Below, one piece after another: positions 15,571 through 21,874 of a stretch of DNA of 42,760 bases. The notes beneath the pieces were generated by a model. It saw only the letters and a list, made by a program, of their open reading frames with translations, ran no database searches and was not told the origin of the DNA. Source of the stretch: a virus; the IMG/VR virus record IMGVR_UViG_3300043408_000022, positions 1-42,760 of that record, one strand, 5' to 3'. Made by a program: the position numbers and the translations under genes. Numbering within the stretch: the first letter of the stretch is position 1; each line of letters starts with the position of its first letter.

Positions 15571-15612
15571 GATACCCCCGCGCCCCCTAGGGCGACGGGG
15601 GTATCTTTATGC
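15571..15612 (+). terminator. Terminator of cassette C
   Basis: GATACCCCCG (15571-15580) pairs with CGGGGGTATC (15596-15605), enclosing an inner CGCCC/GGGCG stem, and is followed by TTTAT. Confidence 0.9.
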
Positions 15613-15635
15613 TTTGTCGAGCTCAAAAGCGCTCT

Positions 15636-15697
15636 CAGGAAGCAAGTGGACGATCTGCACGCATGCTTGGACTAAAAGTCTAGACTATTGGTCTAGC
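15636..15697 (+). promoter_or_regulatory. Cassette element D (no obvious gene)
   Basis: CAGGAAGCAAGTGGACGATC (15636-15655) matches elements B and C, followed by inverted repeats (GACT-AAA-AGTC at 15670-15680 and AGAC-TATTG-GTCT at 15683-15695). No ATG with the GATTGGG leader is found at the expected distance; element E begins instead. Confidence 0.5.
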
Positions 15698-15702
15698 GCC
15701 CT

Positions 15703-15735
15703 CAGGAAGCAAAGAGTGGACAAACGCGCTACGCG
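15703..15735 (+). promoter_or_regulatory. Cassette element E (no obvious gene)
   Basis: CAGGAAGCAAAGAGTGGAC (15703-15721) then AAACGCGC, which resembles element A (TGGACAAAGCGCG). An ATG lies about 83 bases after its TGGAC core (15800), but the frame there runs through a terminator-like hairpin and looks decayed. Confidence 0.45.
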
Positions 15736-15771
15736 CTTAGAACTTCGCGATCTCTGACGAATGACCGGTAT

Positions 15772-15797
15772 TTGCGAGATCTTGCGAGATCTTGCGG
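15772..15797. repeat. Tandem 10-bp repeats
   Basis: TTGCGAGATC occurs twice head to tail (15772-15781, 15782-15791), followed by a partial third unit (TTGCGG). Related CGCGATC words lie on both sides. Iteron-like in form; function unknown. Confidence 0.6.
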
Positions 15798-15837
15798 ACA
15801 TGATCCGCGATCACGTGGCTAGCGCCGGGCATGACAA

Positions 15838-15872
15838 AAGCCCCCGGCTTATCTGCTGGGGGCTTATCTTTA
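15838..15872 (+). terminator. Terminator-like hairpin
   Basis: AAGCCCCC (15838-15845) pairs with GGGGGCTT (15858-15865) around a 12-base loop and is followed by ATCTTTAT. It may end a transcript started at elements D or E. Confidence 0.7.
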
Positions 15873-15877
15873 TATCT

Positions 15878-15919
15878 ATTATTACGTGCTACCCTCCCTA
15901 GAGGGTAGCACGTAATAAT
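15878..15919. repeat. 18-bp perfect inverted repeat
   Basis: The arm ATTATTACGTGCTACCCT (15878-15895) and its exact complement (15902-15919) flank CCCTAG. It is much longer than needed for a terminator. It could be a two-way terminator insulating the early promoter, a protein-binding dyad or part of an origin. Confidence 0.75.
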
Positions 15920-15933
15920 TACTAGGGAAATAC

Positions 15934-16016
15934 AACTGTTTTTCAATACTGCAAGATCCGGAGCTAGACCCCAGGTGATTAGGGATAAAAAAATAAATAA
16001 ACTGTATTTCAATACT
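15934..16016. repeat. 17-bp direct repeat pair next to the early promoter
   Basis: AACTGTTTTTCAATACT (15934-15950) and AACTGTATTTCAATACT (16000-16016) differ at one base and start 66 bases apart. The second copy runs straight into the -35 palindrome. Likely binding sites for one regulator, or a promoter duplication with a decayed left copy. Confidence 0.6.
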
Positions 16017-16043
16017 TGACAGTACTGTCAAATACTGTATTGT
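16016..16043 (+). promoter_or_regulatory. Early rightward promoter with operator palindrome
   Basis: TTGACA (16016-16021) is a consensus -35 box, with TATTGT as a moderate -10 (16038-16043) after a 16-base spacer. The -35 is the left half of the perfect palindrome TTGACAGTACTGTCAA (16016-16031), so a dimeric repressor bound there would block the polymerase. It lies about 70 bases before the first gene of the early operon. Confidence 0.7.
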
Positions 16044-16050
16044 GATTTAT

Positions 16051-16089
16051 GCGGGTACTTCGCCCGCAAGTTCTCCCGCCGACACGGGA
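16051..16089 (+). other. Two hairpins in the early leader RNA
   Basis: GCGGG/CCCGC (16051-16055, 16063-16067) and TCCCG/CGGGA (16074-16078, 16085-16089) form two tandem hairpins just before the ribosome site of the first early gene. They could stabilise the transcript. Confidence 0.45.
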
Positions 16090-16109
16090 TCAACAAGTTA
16101 GGACACGTT

Positions 16110-16286
16110 ATGAAATTCTCAGACATGCAGACGATTCTAAAGTTTGCACAGAAATATGGGGCGAGCACTGTCACGCTCGAATTCGACTATGGCACTATGA
16201 CGTGCACCCCTAACCGGGCGCTAGAGGAATTCGACCGCATGGTTCTGAGTGACCCGTTCACCATTCACTCGATTTCATTCAACTAA
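16110..16286 (+). CDS. First early-operon protein, 58 residues
   Basis: Begins MKFSDMQTILKFAQKYGAST and continues through VTLEFDYGTMTCTPNRALEE to an end at HSISFN. The start follows TTAGGACACGTT, a recognisable AGGA site. It looks like a small alpha/beta protein without membrane segments, and no family is recognised. As the first gene after the strongest early promoter it is a candidate host-takeover protein, by position only. Confidence 0.7.
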   Translation: MKFSDMQTILKFAQKYGASTVTLEFDYGTMTCTPNRALEEFDRMVLSDPFTIHSISFN

Positions 16287-16298
16287 GGAAAACCGGCC

Positions 16299-16415
16299 AT
16301 GAAATACTCGACCAAACTTTACTATTGCCGGGCATGTGACGAACCTAGCCCCGACTTGACCTGTATCTATTGCGATACGTATATCCCCAGCTTGATCTCA
16401 CCCGACAACAACTAA
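16299..16415 (+). CDS. 38-residue zinc-ribbon-like protein
   Basis: MKYSTKLYYCRACDEPSPDL continues with a second Cys pair (CIYC), giving C-x2-C-x8-C-x2-C, a compact pattern that should bind one zinc. It starts after AAGGAAAACCGGCC. It is too short for an enzyme; small zinc ribbons in phages usually mediate protein or nucleic-acid contacts. Target unknown. Confidence 0.65.
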   Translation: MKYSTKLYYCRACDEPSPDLTCIYCDTYIPSLISPDNN

Positions 16416-16441
16416 CCGACACACAGAAATAGGACACTGTA

Positions 16442-16912
16442 ATGACTAACTACACCTTGCACCAGACCCCTTACGGCTCGATCGCGGTCACTGTACACGG
16501 CGACGGCTCCGGCTACTGTGTACCCGCTAAAGCGCTGGTCACTAATGCTGACGGCGTGAGCACCCCTAAGCCCCGTGAGTATGGCGAAGATCAAGAGACG
16601 ATCGAGATCAACGGCGTGAAATATAGCTACTTCCGTGTAGCTCTCAGCACTAGCGGGCGCTACGTGCTGGACACGCCCTACTCTGTCGACTTCTCTAAGT
16701 CTGCCCGGGCAAAACTCCAGCAGTGGATCGACGACAATTACGCAGAGATCGCTAACCCCTTGCGGGTAGCTGAGGCACAGCTCGAACAGGCACGTTACAC
16801 CGCCAGTAACTTAGAGCAGGAGTTCCTCAAGGCACAGCGCCTATGGCAAGATGCTGAGCGCGAAGCTAGCGAAGCGTACCAGCGTGTCGCTGATGCCAAG
16901 GTAGGTGCATAA
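16442..16912 (+). CDS. Early protein with C-terminal coiled coil
   Basis: A 156-residue protein with an AGGACACTGTA leader resembling that of the first early gene. Residues 1-100 look beta-rich (SIAVTVHGDGSGYCVPAKAL, then VDFSKSARAKLQQWIDDNYA). Residues ~105-152 are a clear heptad-type helix rich in Glu, Gln and Ala (EAQLEQARYTASNLEQEFLK). Dimerisation through that helix is likely. No family recognised. Confidence 0.75.
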   Translation: MTNYTLHQTPYGSIAVTVHGDGSGYCVPAKALVTNADGVSTPKPREYGEDQETIEINGVKYSYFRVALSTSGRYVLDTPYSVDFSKSARAKLQQWIDDNYAEIANPLRVAEAQLEQARYTASNLEQEFLKAQRLWQDAEREASEAYQRVADAKVGA

Positions 16913-16914
16913 CA

Positions 16915-17163
16915 ATGGCACGTATTGGTGATGTTGTACTGATCCCCCAGCTGGGGGATCAGCACCACGTAATTATTGGACAGGCACCTGTCGGTTACTG
17001 GGTACAGAACTTAATAACCGGGGCGCTACCTACTCAGACCGCGTTAGGCAGGCGTGAATGGTCACGTGTTGCCGGGCAGTGGATCTCGCCCGAAACGATT
17101 ATTGGATACCGCCCTAAAGAAATGACCGTGCTGGGGCGATCAATCGAATGGAGTAACAAATGA
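16915..17163 (+). CDS. Hypothetical early protein with SH3-like look
   Basis: An 82-residue protein two bases after the preceding stop. The short beta-rich pattern (ARIGDVVLIPQLGDQHHVII, GYWVQNLITG) resembles small SH3-like barrels, but this is an impression only. Its codons 9-16 contain a perfect 24-bp palindrome (16939-16962). The end overlaps the next start (ATGA). Confidence 0.7.
   Translation: MARIGDVVLIPQLGDQHHVIIGQAPVGYWVQNLITGALPTQTALGRREWSRVAGQWISPETIIGYRPKEMTVLGRSIEWSNK
16939..16962. repeat. 24-bp perfect palindrome inside a gene
   Basis: CTGATCCCCCAG (16939-16950) is followed immediately by its exact reverse complement (16951-16962), with no spacer. The centre is CAGCTG. It is too tight to form a normal RNA hairpin loop, which favours a protein-binding site or a cruciform. 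Confidence 0.8.
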
Positions 17164-17348
17164 GCTACGCACCTAAATCTCTGAGCTACCTTGACGGGAT
17201 AGCGCAGGCAACAATGAATATTGCGGTAGACATCACAATGGCGTATAACGCCTGCAATGAATCGACCGATCCAGCTGAGAACATCAAGGCACGCGGACTT
17301 CGTGAAGCGTTAGCCATTATCGAGAAACGAGTAAACAATGCAAACTAG
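17160..17348 (+). CDS. Hypothetical early protein, 62 residues
   Basis: Starts at the ATGA overlap with the previous gene. It is helical throughout (YLDGIAQATMNIAVDITMAY, then AENIKARGLREALAIIEKRV). No membrane segment and no family recognised. The next gene begins 11 bases before its end. Confidence 0.65.
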   Translation: MSYAPKSLSYLDGIAQATMNIAVDITMAYNACNESTDPAENIKARGLREALAIIEKRVNNAN

Positions 17349-17691
17349 GACTTATGATCTCAATCTCTACGTGATCGACGGGAGACTCAAAGTGCTCGCT
17401 CACGAGCTGGAGATCAGCTCGGCGGGCGATATTCAATCTCTCGGGGGTAACTTCCACGAGATCGTGAATATCCCAGTGCTACGGGGTAACGCCCGCCAGT
17501 GGCAGAATATCCTTGAATTCTTTGGCGAGGACGGGCAATATGACGAGCTTGACAGCTGGTGGACAGCTTCTGTCGAGGACTTCTCTACCCCGCTGGCAGA
17601 CTACCCGGCAGAAGAGCTCAAGGCTATGCCCGGTGAGATCCAGCTAGGACTTCGAGCTCTGCCCGCCTACGAGCCTGTGAGCTACGCATGA
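17338..17691 (+). CDS. Hypothetical early protein, 117 residues
   Basis: Begins MQTRTYDLNLYVIDGRLKVL. The middle is acidic and Trp-rich (ILEFFGEDGQYDELDSWWTA), and the end is YEPVSYA. Overlaps link it to genes on both sides. The mixed alpha/beta sequence resembles no family I can name. Confidence 0.7.
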   Translation: MQTRTYDLNLYVIDGRLKVLAHELEISSAGDIQSLGGNFHEIVNIPVLRGNARQWQNILEFFGEDGQYDELDSWWTASVEDFSTPLADYPAEELKAMPGEIQLGLRALPAYEPVSYA

Positions 17692-17846
17692 TTACACACA
17701 TACCGGACGCGCCACTGGCTCACGATCCGCAGACCGCGATCGTGGACAGTATCGAAGCGGTGTTATGGGATCATTACACCGGGCACCTAGGGCACATTCA
17801 GACAATCGCAACAATCGACGCAATGATCAAGGAGTACAGACAATGA
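17688..17846 (+). CDS. Hypothetical early protein, 52 residues
   Basis: MITHIPDAPLAHDPQTAIVD, then a helical stretch with several His and Ile (HYTGHLGHIQTIATIDAMIK). It starts at an ATGA overlap and ends at another, which supports translation. It is short for standard gene finders. Function unknown. Confidence 0.62.
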   Translation: MITHIPDAPLAHDPQTAIVDSIEAVLWDHYTGHLGHIQTIATIDAMIKEYRQ

Positions 17847-18196
17847 AAATACCAGTAACGATCGACATCGACATGCTCAAGCTGTGGGAAGCAGTGTGGG
17901 GATCAGACGGCGCGGGAAGCACGTATTGGTGCTCAGAGATCCGCGACATTGACGGCGAGAGTATCCACCTATGGACACCGGAGTGGAAGCCTAACCCGCA
18001 AGATTTCTGTGTCTACGATCACGAGGCAGAAGAGTGGCACGACGTTAGCCTCAAGCAACTAGCTAACGGCTACGCAAAAGCGCTCAATGAGAGCGCAGGA
18101 CACTGCGGTACCCGCCTAGACATCGAAGATCCAGATGCCTGTGTCGGTGACATTATCCTGCAATACGCAGTGTTTGGAGAGCTGACCTATGGCTGA
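17843..18196 (+). CDS. Hypothetical early protein, 117 residues
   Basis: The frame is open from 17765, but ATG 17843 overlaps the previous stop (ATGA) and follows AAGGAGTACAGACA, so it is the start. Begins MKIPVTIDIDMLKLWEAVWG. It contains Cys28, Cys56 and Cys96 and an acidic tail region. No family recognised. Confidence 0.72.
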   Translation: MKIPVTIDIDMLKLWEAVWGSDGAGSTYWCSEIRDIDGESIHLWTPEWKPNPQDFCVYDHEAEEWHDVSLKQLANGYAKALNESAGHCGTRLDIEDPDACVGDIILQYAVFGELTYG

Positions 18197-18281
18197 GAAA
18201 CTTCTCTGGGTAGCGGTAGCTATCGGACTTTACCTGATCATTCACCAGATGATCTTCATCAACTTTATCAAGGGGTACTAA
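18189..18281 (+). CDS. 30-residue single-pass membrane peptide
   Basis: MAEKLLWVAVAIGLYLIIHQ is followed by MIFINFIKGY, giving one hydrophobic span over nearly the whole length. It overlaps the previous gene by 8 bases, and its stop overlaps the next start (TAATG), so it fits the coupled-gene chain. Early membrane peptides in phages can block superinfection or adjust the host membrane; that is inference. Confidence 0.62.
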   Translation: MAEKLLWVAVAIGLYLIIHQMIFINFIKGY

Positions 18282-18745
18282 TGGCAACACACGTAAGTAA
18301 TAAGACAGTAGTAGCAGTAAGAGAGCTACTGCGCGTAGCTGGCACAGCTATGACAACTAAAGAGATTGCACTTGCGCTAGGTAAGAGCTACGAGGCCGTA
18401 CGTCAAGCGATAGTACAGGCCGAGCTGGTCACGATCGGACACGGCAACCCTAAGCATTATGCGCTAGGGGAACTCGACAATGAGCGCCGAGTGCAGAGCA
18501 AGAATGACGGGCTGGACTACACCGTGACCGGCACCACCAGCTCACAGATCAGTGCTGAATGGAACAAGAACCGTGAGGCTATTGTGTCGCTTCTTGCTAA
18601 GAGCGAGATCGCGCCGGGTGTGAGCCCCGGTGAGCTAGCGTTACGCTTTGGTACCGCTTCTGGCGTGCTGGCACAGCTCGCTTATGATCTCTACAATGTG
18701 GCAGACAAGCCTGATTGGTATGAGATCCTCACAGAGACAGAGTAA
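18281..18745 (+). CDS. Winged-helix-type DNA-binding protein
   Basis: A 154-residue protein. Residues ~8-60 read as a winged helix: helix (VVAVRELLRVAGTAM), recognition region (TTKEIALALGKSYEAVRQAI), then a wing (AELVTIGHGNPKHYAL). A second helical domain at ~95-150 (NREAIVSLLAKSEIAPGVSP, GELALRFG) could be another winged helix. It is a reasonable candidate for the factor that binds the palindrome over the early promoter, but no direct evidence links them. Confidence 0.75.
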   Translation: MATHVSNKTVVAVRELLRVAGTAMTTKEIALALGKSYEAVRQAIVQAELVTIGHGNPKHYALGELDNERRVQSKNDGLDYTVTGTTSSQISAEWNKNREAIVSLLAKSEIAPGVSPGELALRFGTASGVLAQLAYDLYNVADKPDWYEILTETE

Positions 18746-18776
18746 GCTAATGACAAACAGTAAAGGAAAAAAGATA

Positions 18777-19037
18777 ATGCCAAAGAAAATTGAGCCACTA
18801 GAAATTACTGATACCGGCGAGATCCCTACGATCAGTGTAGATATTCCTACAGACTATGAGGCACTGCTTCCTGATCCTGTACCAGCTACAGCGCACGTAG
18901 CAGAGCACTGGCAACCTATGTCTATCGCTCCACGTAGATACGAGAACATGCTTCCTATTGTGGCTACAGTGCTAGCTTCTGTCGTCACCGGTGCTGCTTT
19001 GATCGCTACCGGCATGATCATTGGAGCAGGACTATGA
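18777..19037 (+). CDS. Small protein with C-terminal membrane anchor
   Basis: An 86-residue protein starting at ATG 18777 after AAAGGAAAAAAGATA; an alternative ATG at 18750 would add nine Lys-rich residues. The N-terminal ~55 residues are acidic and soluble (LEITDTGEIPTISVDIPTDY). The last ~28 (MLPIVATVLASVVTGAALIA and on to GAGL) form one membrane span. Probably a tail-anchored protein facing the cytoplasm. Function unknown. Confidence 0.68.
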   Translation: MPKKIEPLEITDTGEIPTISVDIPTDYEALLPDPVPATAHVAEHWQPMSIAPRRYENMLPIVATVLASVVTGAALIATGMIIGAGL

Positions 19038-19216
19038 GCACATTCAAATTCTGGGCAATAGAAAACTACGAAGGCAACAAGTCAAGCACCCTATTCGAGC
19101 TCGAAGCGATCACGTTTGCAGAAGCATGCTACATAGCTCAAGAGAACGAGATCAATGACGCGTTCGAGCAAGAGCGTGAGCCTGAGATCTATGACGAATT
19201 CAAGCTAGTCAAATGA
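19034..19216 (+). CDS. Hypothetical early protein, 60 residues
   Basis: MSTFKFWAIENYEGNKSSTL continues into an acidic helix (EACYIAQENEINDAFEQERE). ATGA overlaps link it to both neighbours, including the SNF2-type ATPase that follows. It is a compact alpha/beta protein with no recognised family. Confidence 0.68.
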   Translation: MSTFKFWAIENYEGNKSSTLFELEAITFAEACYIAQENEINDAFEQEREPEIYDEFKLVK

Positions 19217-21141
19217 CCGTAGAAGAGACACGTCAGAAACTGATCGAGCTCGAAGCTGAGCGCATCCGTATCGAGGAGCAACTAGCTGAGCAAACTAAAG
19301 AGCTCGATAAGATCCTCAAGGCACGTACCGACAGTGACCGCTATACGCAGATGATGCGCAAAGCAGTAGCTGACGCGCGTAAAGAACTCGAACGTGAAGA
19401 AGCACTAGAAGCTTCGCGTGAACAGGCCGAGTATGTCTCAGCTCAAGCTGAGGAGCTCAAAGCTAAGTTCGAGCGCATGGCACAGGGGCGTGTGTGGTGG
19501 GACGGGATCCTGCCACACCAGAAGAAAGGCGTAATGTTTGGCGCTGTCGCTCAGCGCTGGGTATTAGGTGACGTGCCCGGACTAGGTAAGACGTGGCAAT
19601 CGATCGGTTGGCTCGATCTTGTCGAAGCTAAGCGTGTGATCGTTGTCGTACCTGCTGACATCTGTGACCAGTGGGCGGGAGAAGCTATGACGCTCGCTCC
19701 ACACCGTCACGTGATCTCGCTCTACAAGAAGACACCTAAGCGTAGGCACGAGATGCTTGACGAGATGCTGGCACGTGACGAGGGCATGATCGTTGTCAAC
19801 TATGAGATCTGGCGACGAGACACTGACGTGCTTGCCAAGCTCATGTGCTGGCAGGCAGATGCCCTGATCGTCGATGAAGCTCACGCGCTCAAGAACACGC
19901 GCTCTGCTAACTTCAAGTCAATCAAGATGCTCACGTTTGCAGACAACACCTGCCCTGCATGTGACAACCACATCAAGGGGATCTACGAACCACAGAAGCA
20001 CAGCCTCGATCGACGTATCCTCAAGCCTTGCCCGCACTGCGGTTGGAAAGCTGGCGACCCTGTGGATAAGTCATACACAAACCCGCTTGAGGAATTCCTT
20101 AACACCAAGTCAATCAAGTACACCCTGTTTACGACAGGTACCCCTATCCTCAACAGCCCCGAAGACATTTACGCACTGCTTCACCTATGTGACCCGATCC
20201 TATTCAAGAGTGTCAATCAATTCTTATCCACATACTGCAAGGAGAACTACCACACAGGTAAGTGGGAATTCCGTCCCGGTGCTGTGGCTAACCTGAAACC
20301 CCTGATCGAAGGCCGTTTCTTAGCACGTACCTACGAGGATGCAGGCGTAGTGATCCCCGATCAGCACGTGCACGTGATCCCTGTCGATCTCGACAAGCAC
20401 GCCTACCCGTTGCAATGGCGAACCATTACCCAGCTGTCGAAAGCTGCATCGATCCTGCTTGACAGCGGTCAGCGCATGACCGTCATGCACTTGATCGCGT
20501 TGGTCACACGTAAGCGTCAAGCAAACGTATGGCCGGGAGGTATCGAGATGAAGGACGAAGACGGCAACGTAGTCTTCTCAGTAGGTGACGAAGTACAGGA
20601 GAGCGCCAAGATGGATCGCTTGATTGAGAACCTCAAGATCCACCACATTGACGGCCACCGACAGGTAGTGTTTAGCCAATTCAAGACAGCACTTGCTGAG
20701 CTGGAGAAGCGCATCGCTAAAGAAGGCCTACGTGTAGTACGTCTTGACGGCGACACACCTACCGATCTTCGATCCGAGATCAAGACAAACTTCTACCGTG
20801 CCAAGGGCGAAGCACCTAAGTGGGACATCCTGCTATGCAACTACAAGACCGGCGGTGTCGGCCTCAATTTGACCAGCATCACCAAGACACACATCCTTGA
20901 CGAGGAATGGAACCCCGGCAAGCGCGACCAAGCCTACGCACGATCAGCTCGTATGGGTCAGAGCGAAGAGACAGACGTATATGTGTACCGCATCCCCGGT
21001 ACCATTGATACGTGGATGTCTAACACCATCTACCGTAAAGAACAGCTCATTGGAGAATTCACCGACACAATGATCGACGAACCTAAGGAAGATGTTATGA
21101 CCAACCTACGTGAGGCTATCGAAAGCGGAGAGATCCTGTAA
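19213..21141 (+). CDS. SNF2-type helicase/ATPase with zinc insertion
   Basis: A 642-residue superfamily 2 DNA translocase. Residues 1-90 form a coiled coil. Motif I is DVPGLGKT (120-127), where most relatives have DEMGLGKT. Motif II is DEAH (221-224). A zinc-binding insertion follows (CPAC 247-250 and CPHC 273-276), then motif III (TTGTP). The C-terminal RecA lobe includes VVFSQF, RLDGDTP, GGVGLNLT and the arginine-finger motif QAYARSARMGQ. Phage SNF2 proteins probably remodel or unwind DNA during replication or recombination. It heads the replication block and overlaps the next gene through TAATG. Confidence 0.92.
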   Translation: MTVEETRQKLIELEAERIRIEEQLAEQTKELDKILKARTDSDRYTQMMRKAVADARKELEREEALEASREQAEYVSAQAEELKAKFERMAQGRVWWDGILPHQKKGVMFGAVAQRWVLGDVPGLGKTWQSIGWLDLVEAKRVIVVVPADICDQWAGEAMTLAPHRHVISLYKKTPKRRHEMLDEMLARDEGMIVVNYEIWRRDTDVLAKLMCWQADALIVDEAHALKNTRSANFKSIKMLTFADNTCPACDNHIKGIYEPQKHSLDRRILKPCPHCGWKAGDPVDKSYTNPLEEFLNTKSIKYTLFTTGTPILNSPEDIYALLHLCDPILFKSVNQFLSTYCKENYHTGKWEFRPGAVANLKPLIEGRFLARTYEDAGVVIPDQHVHVIPVDLDKHAYPLQWRTITQLSKAASILLDSGQRMTVMHLIALVTRKRQANVWPGGIEMKDEDGNVVFSVGDEVQESAKMDRLIENLKIHHIDGHRQVVFSQFKTALAELEKRIAKEGLRVVRLDGDTPTDLRSEIKTNFYRAKGEAPKWDILLCNYKTGGVGLNLTSITKTHILDEEWNPGKRDQAYARSARMGQSEETDVYVYRIPGTIDTWMSNTIYRKEQLIGEFTDTMIDEPKEDVMTNLREAIESGEIL

Positions 21142-21749
21142 TGGAAATCGAGACATGCTGGGCGTGCATCACAGGTTTGCATGAAGAGTGCTACGATCTC
21201 ACCCCGATCGAAGCAATGTACAAGTGTTGCTGTCTAGAGATCCGTGAGACAGAAGTAGCGATGGGTCGAGAGATCGGTCGCCCAGTATCCGCTCCAGAGG
21301 ATATAAACGATGTACTGTCGGCCGGACGTAAACGAGCTGCGATGTTGTACCCGATCTTCGATGGCATGATCTGCGAATGGGCGGGACTCAAGAACGCTGG
21401 TGGCGGTGTCGTACCCATTATCGGATGTGATAACAACAAACTATCCTCAAAGAAAGGTGGCGAAGGTGAACTTGTACAAGGTGACGTACACCACGGCCCT
21501 GACAAAAACACGTTGGAGAATTCCCCCGGTAACGCTCATAGAATATGTGCCTATTGTCACCACAGATGGCACGCCGCGAATGACAAGTTCTACGGTAAGC
21601 GTCCAACACGTGACGATGGAAAGATCGACGGAACAAAGACATTCCTACCCCTGCCTGAGCACGAATGGACAAAGCATGACCCCGAAACTTTGGCTACAAA
21701 AGACGAAATTGAAGAAAATGAAATCTTTTGGAGCACAAAGAACAAATAG
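21141..21749 (+). CDS. HNH-type nuclease-like protein
   Basis: A 202-residue protein. The N-terminus is Cys-rich (CWAC at 6-9, then CCC at 29-31), possibly a metal site. Residues ~115-150 carry an HNH pattern: the His pair in GDVHHGPDKNTLENSPGNAH, the Asn in SPGN, and CAYCHHRWHAAND. It could be a homing or host-DNA-cutting nuclease, but its place inside the replication operon, coupled by TAATG, suggests a working phage function. The C-terminal ~50 residues are acidic and charged. Confidence 0.8.
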   Translation: MEIETCWACITGLHEECYDLTPIEAMYKCCCLEIRETEVAMGREIGRPVSAPEDINDVLSAGRKRAAMLYPIFDGMICEWAGLKNAGGGVVPIIGCDNNKLSSKKGGEGELVQGDVHHGPDKNTLENSPGNAHRICAYCHHRWHAANDKFYGKRPTRDDGKIDGTKTFLPLPEHEWTKHDPETLATKDEIEENEIFWSTKNK

Positions 21750-21789
21750 TATGGTAAGTTATTCATAGGCACTTCATTGGCCTCCTTTC

Positions 21790-21827
21790 GCGGGGGTCGG
21801 ATGTCCCCCAATCCGTCCGACCCCCGC
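21790..21827. other. Strong hairpin between HNH and Orn-like genes
   Basis: GCGGGGGTCGGA (21790-21801) pairs perfectly with 21816-21827 around a C-rich 14-base loop. There is no T-tract on either side, so it may be a partial terminator, RNA stabiliser or processing site rather than an intrinsic terminator. Confidence 0.6.
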
Positions 21828-21874
21828 CTCCTCAAATAAAAAGATAAAAGTAAAAGTAGAAAGAAGAACCGACA

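Larger units (their letters stand above)
15613..16015. other. Non-coding regulatory hub, possible origin region
   Basis: About 400 bases with no convincing gene. It contains two further cassette elements (D, E), a tandem 10-bp repeat, a terminator-like hairpin, an 18-bp inverted repeat, an A/T-rich run (15985-16000) and one copy of a 17-bp direct repeat. Tandem repeats, strong dyad and adjacent A/T-rich DNA at the point where the arms diverge would suit a replication origin, but no initiator site is recognised. Confidence 0.5.

Noticed and set aside
15800-15900. Small gene after element E
   Set aside because: The frame runs through a terminator-like hairpin, has no ribosome site or GATTGGG leader and translates to Pro/Cys/Ile-rich nonsense-like sequence.
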